Part shown: positions 60,529 to 64,000 of the stretch, one piece after another | Numbering within the stretch: position 1 is the stretch's first letter | Layout: each line of letters opens with the position of its first letter | DNA from: Rhizobium grahamii | GTDB lineage: Bacteria > Pseudomonadota > Alphaproteobacteria > Rhizobiales > Rhizobiaceae | Direction of reading: 5' to 3' | Assembly (NCBI RefSeq): GCF_009498215.1 | Contig: NZ_CP043499.1 | Span: 1,810,001 to 1,874,000, forward strand | Length of the DNA: 64,000 nucleotides | The notes under the pieces: model-generated | The model's database searches: none | Told to the model about the DNA's origin: nothing | Seen by the model: only the letters and a program-made list of their open reading frames with translations | Position numbers and translations under genes: made by a program

Positions 60529-62819
60529 CCATCATGGAACCACGCGGCAAGCGTGGGGACGCTTCCGACGGCACGATCGGCGGTCGTCTGTCGCGCTTTG
60601 ACGGAAAGCTCAAGATCACCGGTGGAGCGACCTACGCATTGGAACAGCCGGTTGAAGGGCTGGCATATGCCGTTCTGGTGCAAAGCCGCATCGCGGCAGG
60701 ACGCATTACCGGTATCGACATCGGCAAGGCGCAGGGGGCACCCGGTGTGCTCATGGTCGTGACGCCAGACGTCGACCTCGGCTTGACGGTCGCGTCCGAC
60801 TGGTACGGAAACCGGCCGGACAACCAACCGTTCCGGCCTCTGTCGCGTGAAATCACCTTCAACGGTCAGGCGGTCGCGGCGGTCGTGGCGGAAACGCTTG
60901 AACAGGCGACGGAGGCGGCAAGGCTTGTTGAGATAAGTTATGACGCGGGCGCAGCGATCGTCGATCTCGATGACCCGAACGCCGGTGAAGCCAAGCCGCT
61001 TGATGCGCTTTCGGTACGCTGGGGCGATGCCGAGACGGCGCTTGCCGAGGCCGCAGTACGTGTTGAAGGACAATATCGAACGCCGCGCGAATATCACGTG
61101 GCGATCGAGCCGCATGGCCTGACCGCGAAATGGGAAGGCGACCAGCTGACCGTTTGGGAGCCGAGCCAGTGGACCCACGGCATGGCCCGGACCTATGCCG
61201 AATGGTACGGATTGCCTGTCGAGAACGTGCGGATCGTCTCTCCATTCATCGGCGGCGGCTTCGGCTCCAAGGCGACAGCCTACACCTACGGGGCTGTCGC
61301 AACGGCGGCGGCCCGCATGCTCGGCCGGCCGGTCAAGCTTGCTGTGGCGCGCTCGCAAAGCTTTACGGCATTCGGCGGCCGCGCCGCGACGCGCCAAACG
61401 ATCGCTCTTGGCGCCGATGCCGATGGCAAGCTGCAATCGATCGTCCAATCGGGGGTGAGCGAGACCGCGACCTATGCGGACTTTCCGGAGCAGACGAATG
61501 CAGCCACGCCGCTGATGTATGCCGTCGAGAACTTCAGCGCGAAGCATGGGTTGGTTGCGGTCAACACCGTCGTCCCGGGCGCGCTTCGCGCCCCCGGCAA
61601 GAATCCAAGCACCTTCGGGCTCGAATGCGCGATGGATGAACTCGCCTATGCGACCGGCGTCGATCCAGTCGAGCTTCGGCTTCGCAATTACGCAGAGCGC
61701 GATCCGCAATCCGGCAAACCCTGGTCGACGCGTCGGCTGCGGGAGGCGCTTGCCCAGGGAGGCGAAGCCTTCGGATGGCCGCGGCGCAGCTTTGCACCGC
61801 GTTCGATGCGGGATGGCCGGCGCCTGATCGGGTGGGGTGTGGCCTGCGGCACGTTCCCTGTTCTGCGAGCCTCCAGCGAGGCGTTGATCCGGATCCTCGC
61901 GGATGGCACGGTCGATGTGGTCAGTGGTGCCATCGATATGGGGCAGGGTACCTACACCATCCTCGCCCAGACGGCAGCCGAAGTGCTCGGAATACCGGTG
62001 GACCAGGTGAACGTACATCTCGGTGACTCGTCACTGCCGGGGGCAACCGTTGCTGGCGGCTCGATGCTGGCCGGTGCGATCACTGGCGCGGTTCATAAGG
62101 CGGCATCGGCGGCGCGTGACGAGCTTGTACAGCTTGCGCTCAATGATGGCGCGTCGCCGTTTCGCGATACGGGTGCGAATACGCTCGTCGTCGCCGAAGG
62201 GCGCCTCTCCATACCGCGCGATGGTGGCCTGTCACTTTCAATCGCGGAACTGATGACGGCGCTCGGTCGCGACAATCTCGAAGTACGGCGCAACACGCTG
62301 CCGGAGGGGGAACAGGGTCCCGAAAGCCATCGCAAGGCATGGACGACGATGGGCAGCATCCAGGGGCCCACGGCAGGCGAGTACTCCATGTACAGCTGGT
62401 GCGCGCACTTCGTTGAAGTGCAGGTGGACGAGGACTTCGGAACGGTCCGCGTTGCCCGCGTCGTTTCGGCCTTCGATTGTGGGAGGATCTACAATCCGAA
62501 ACTCGCCGAAAGCCAATGGCGCGGCGGGATCATCATGGGGATCGGGCAGGCGCTGCTCGAAGAAGGGATCGTCGACCGCCGCAACGGCCGCGTCATGAAC
62601 AACAATCTCGGTGACTATCTCGTCGCAACGAACGCCGATATTCCGCCAATCGAGGTGATTTCGGTTGGCATTCCCGACGCCCACGCCTCCGTGCTCGGCG
62701 GAAAGGGTGTCGGTGAAGTCGGTATCGTGGGTGTCGCGCCGGCCATTGCCAACGCCGTTTTCCACGCAACCGGAAAGCGGGTTCGGGATCTGCCGATCAC
62801 CCTGGAGAAGCTGCTCTAA
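60525..62819 (+). CDS. Molybdenum aldehyde oxidoreductase, Mo-cofactor catalytic subunit (PaoC-like)
   Basis: Molybdopterin-binding subunit of 764 residues (xanthine oxidase family). Blocks: EYHVAIEPHGLTAKWEGDQL, SPFIGGGFGSKATAYTYG, PGALRAPGKNPSTFGLECAM, MGQGTYTILAQTAAEVLG and the catalytic Glu region GGKGVGEVGIVGVAPAIANA near the C-terminus. With the [4Fe-4S]-bearing FAD subunit it is most like PaoABC, which oxidises a broad range of aromatic aldehydes; an N-heterocycle hydroxylase is the alternative. A PaoD-type cofactor insertase is not present downstream. Confidence 0.9.
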   Translation: MTIMEPRGKRGDASDGTIGGRLSRFDGKLKITGGATYALEQPVEGLAYAVLVQSRIAAGRITGIDIGKAQGAPGVLMVVTPDVDLGLTVASDWYGNRPDNQPFRPLSREITFNGQAVAAVVAETLEQATEAARLVEISYDAGAAIVDLDDPNAGEAKPLDALSVRWGDAETALAEAAVRVEGQYRTPREYHVAIEPHGLTAKWEGDQLTVWEPSQWTHGMARTYAEWYGLPVENVRIVSPFIGGGFGSKATAYTYGAVATAAARMLGRPVKLAVARSQSFTAFGGRAATRQTIALGADADGKLQSIVQSGVSETATYADFPEQTNAATPLMYAVENFSAKHGLVAVNTVVPGALRAPGKNPSTFGLECAMDELAYATGVDPVELRLRNYAERDPQSGKPWSTRRLREALAQGGEAFGWPRRSFAPRSMRDGRRLIGWGVACGTFPVLRASSEALIRILADGTVDVVSGAIDMGQGTYTILAQTAAEVLGIPVDQVNVHLGDSSLPGATVAGGSMLAGAITGAVHKAASAARDELVQLALNDGASPFRDTGANTLVVAEGRLSIPRDGGLSLSIAELMTALGRDNLEVRRNTLPEGEQGPESHRKAWTTMGSIQGPTAGEYSMYSWCAHFVEVQVDEDFGTVRVARVVSAFDCGRIYNPKLAESQWRGGIIMGIGQALLEEGIVDRRNGRVMNNNLGDYLVATNADIPPIEVISVGIPDAHASVLGGKGVGEVGIVGVAPAIANAVFHATGKRVRDLPITLEKLL

Positions 62820-62858
62820 TGTGTTGGGCGCCCGTGACCCTCGCGGGCGCCCTGCCGA

Positions 62859-63998
62859 TCAAGGTTTGAAGATGACAGGACGGGCGTTCTGGAACGTCGG
62901 GCGGCCGCGCCGACATCCCCAGAGCGGACGTGCGTTCTGTCGGACGGCATCCTCAGGTGTATGGCAGTCGAGAAGGATAATGTCAGCGCTCTGGCCCGGC
63001 CGGATGCCATGCGGCTTGTTCATCAGGCGGGCGGCTGACGACCCGATCATGTCGAAAGCGAGCCGCAAGTCGGCTGCGCGCGAGATCTGCAGAACATTGG
63101 CGTAGAGGTTCGCCATGCGGATCAGCGAGGCGTCGCCATAAGGCGTGAACGGGTTCAGAATGTTGTTGCTGGCGATCGAGGTGACGACGCCGTGATGGGC
63201 AAGCACGTGTGCCGGTGCCACGCCGCGCGGCACCAGCCGATCATGATCTCTGCCGTTCAGGAAAAGGTCCGTCGACGGCAGAACCGTGACTGCAATTCCG
63301 GCTTCAGCCAACCGCTTGGCCAGCGCAACCACGTCGTCGGGCGCAAGCGCGGATAAGCTCGTCATATGCCCAAGAGAGATACGCCCTTGCCAACCACGAG
63401 CGATCGTCTCTTCAATGACGGCCGAAAGATTGCTTCTCTCGGGAGAAAGGTCGAAGTCGAGATGGAAGTCCACGGTGACGTCGTGCTTTTCCGCGAGATC
63501 GAAGATCATTGCGATATGCCCGCGCGGATCGCGATCGATATATGGCGCACCTCCAACGAGGTCGGCGCCATCGGATAGAGCATGATCGATCATCGCTAGC
63601 GTTTCCGGCTCGTTGGTCAGGCCGTCCTGCGCGAAGGCGCAGATCTCGATATCGATCGCAAACGCATAGTCCTGGCCGATGCGCTTGATGGCATCAAAGG
63701 ACCGCAGCCCAGCACGTGGGTCGATTTCAACGAATGTCCGCATTCGCATCGTACCGTTGGCAATCGCCTTTTCGACGACATCAGCGGCGCGATCATAGAC
63801 GTCCTGCTCCGAAAACCCCGCCTTCGCCCGTGCCGTTTCCTGCACCGCTTCCGTCAGCGTGCCGTGACAAATCGTGCAGCGGCCGAGAATGCCTGCTTTG
63901 TCGAGATGGATATGGCTCTCGACCAGCCCGCCGCAGGCAAGTGCACCTTGCGCATCCAAGGTTTCGATGGCTTCGCAGCGAAAGTTCGTCTCGACGGA
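62859..63998 (-). CDS. Cytosine-deaminase-like amidohydrolase (5' end outside window)
   Basis: Amidohydrolase open to the right edge (380 codons visible; reading continues upstream as VETNFRCEAIETLDAQGALA). Metal site elements: HxH in VESHIHLDKAG, HLDFDL, the His of RISLGHMTSLSALAP, and at the usual last Asp position the sequence reads SIASNNILNPFTP, with Asn in place of Asp. A C-terminal beta-sandwich end (GQSADIILLDC) is present. It is convergent with the Mo-oxidoreductase operon. The substrate, a cyclic amide or N-heterocycle, is unknown. Confidence 0.82.
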   Translation of the reverse strand, partial: SVETNFRCEAIETLDAQGALACGGLVESHIHLDKAGILGRCTICHGTLTEAVQETARAKAGFSEQDVYDRAADVVEKAIANGTMRMRTFVEIDPRAGLRSFDAIKRIGQDYAFAIDIEICAFAQDGLTNEPETLAMIDHALSDGADLVGGAPYIDRDPRGHIAMIFDLAEKHDVTVDFHLDFDLSPERSNLSAVIEETIARGWQGRISLGHMTSLSALAPDDVVALAKRLAEAGIAVTVLPSTDLFLNGRDHDRLVPRGVAPAHVLAHHGVVTSIASNNILNPFTPYGDASLIRMANLYANVLQISRAADLRLAFDMIGSSAARLMNKPHGIRPGQSADIILLDCHTPEDAVRQNARPLWGCRRGRPTFQNARPVIFKP

Positions 63999-64000
63999 GG

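Noticed and set aside
60459..62018. 519-codon open frame antisense to the Mo-cofactor subunit gene
   Set aside because: High-G+C antisense shadow; the plus strand has clear family motifs throughout and the antisense product has no recognisable domain.
59545..62819. Assignment as xanthine dehydrogenase (XdhAB)
   Set aside because: The four-Cys insertion in the FAD subunit and the separate three-subunit layout fit PaoABC-type aldehyde oxidoreductase better, and no purine genes other than a deaminase-like amidohydrolase are present.

Overview
The window looks like chromosomal or megaplasmid DNA of a rhizobial alphaproteobacterium (Rhizobium/Ensifer/Agrobacterium type). The pointers are high G+C with strong third-position G/C bias, two DUF982 mini-genes (a largely rhizobial family), a RecX of the rhizobial type, an alphaproteobacterial-style GAAC-N7-GAAC SOS box, and several LacI/CUT1 and polyamine-type ABC loci. 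No rRNA, tRNA, CRISPR array or recognisable insertion sequence was seen. The species is not determined.

Layout. 1-4.4 kb: a four-component ABC importer of the polyamine/PotABCD type (the solute-binding gene is cut by the window edge) followed by a PaaX-family repressor. 4.4-5.1 kb: a divergent pair of DUF982 mini-genes. 5.1-11.9 kb: an OmpR-type two-component system (minus) divergent from an AcrAB-like RND efflux pair (plus). 12.1-12.7 kb: recX. 12.9-33.1 kb: a phenylacetate supercluster, with paaJ-A-B-C-D-E, a ferritin-like PaaA/PaaC paralog, paaZ and paaY (plus); paaG-paaI-paaK and a TetR regulator (minus); then paaN, a fused enoyl-CoA hydratase/3-hydroxyacyl-CoA dehydrogenase, a FeaR-like AraC regulator, a FeaB-like aldehyde dehydrogenase and a periplasmic copper amine oxidase, TynA (plus). 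Together they encode phenylethylamine to phenylacetaldehyde to phenylacetate to phenylacetyl-CoA to ring epoxide to oxepin to beta-oxidation to succinyl-CoA and acetyl-CoA. Two near-identical 12-bp palindromes, one in each paa promoter region, are probable operators of the TetR protein. A bidirectional terminator ends tynA.

33.1-41.2 kb (minus): a branched-chain keto acid dehydrogenase operon (lpd, bkdB, bkdA2, bkdA1) with acyl-CoA dehydrogenase, thiolase and an HSD10-like dehydrogenase. It fits isoleucine breakdown, but bkdA2 carries a one-base frameshift. An AraC regulator is divergent. 42.3-48.1 kb: a LacI regulator and a glucose/mannose-type CUT1 importer. 48.3-54.8 kb (minus): a CDP-6-deoxyhexose locus (rfbF, rfbG, epimerase, reductase, FAD oxidoreductase) with DUF707 and DUF3431 genes, the latter apparently frameshifted. 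55.3-57.6 kb: a 55-codon gene behind an SOS box whose product ends in a sliding-clamp-binding-like motif, then a damaged PAS-GAF-GGDEF-EAL gene. 57.8-64 kb: a small conserved-looking protein, a TetR regulator divergent from a PaoABC-type molybdenum aldehyde oxidoreductase operon, and a convergent cytosine-deaminase-like amidohydrolase cut by the window edge.

The most interesting candidates are the SOS-box/clamp-motif microprotein (55275-55482), the extra ferritin-like protein inside the paa epoxidase operon, the TynA-Fea-Paa supercluster with its paired palindromic operators, and three single-base homopolymer frameshifts that are either real lesions or consensus errors. All functional calls come from reading the sequence; no database search was run.
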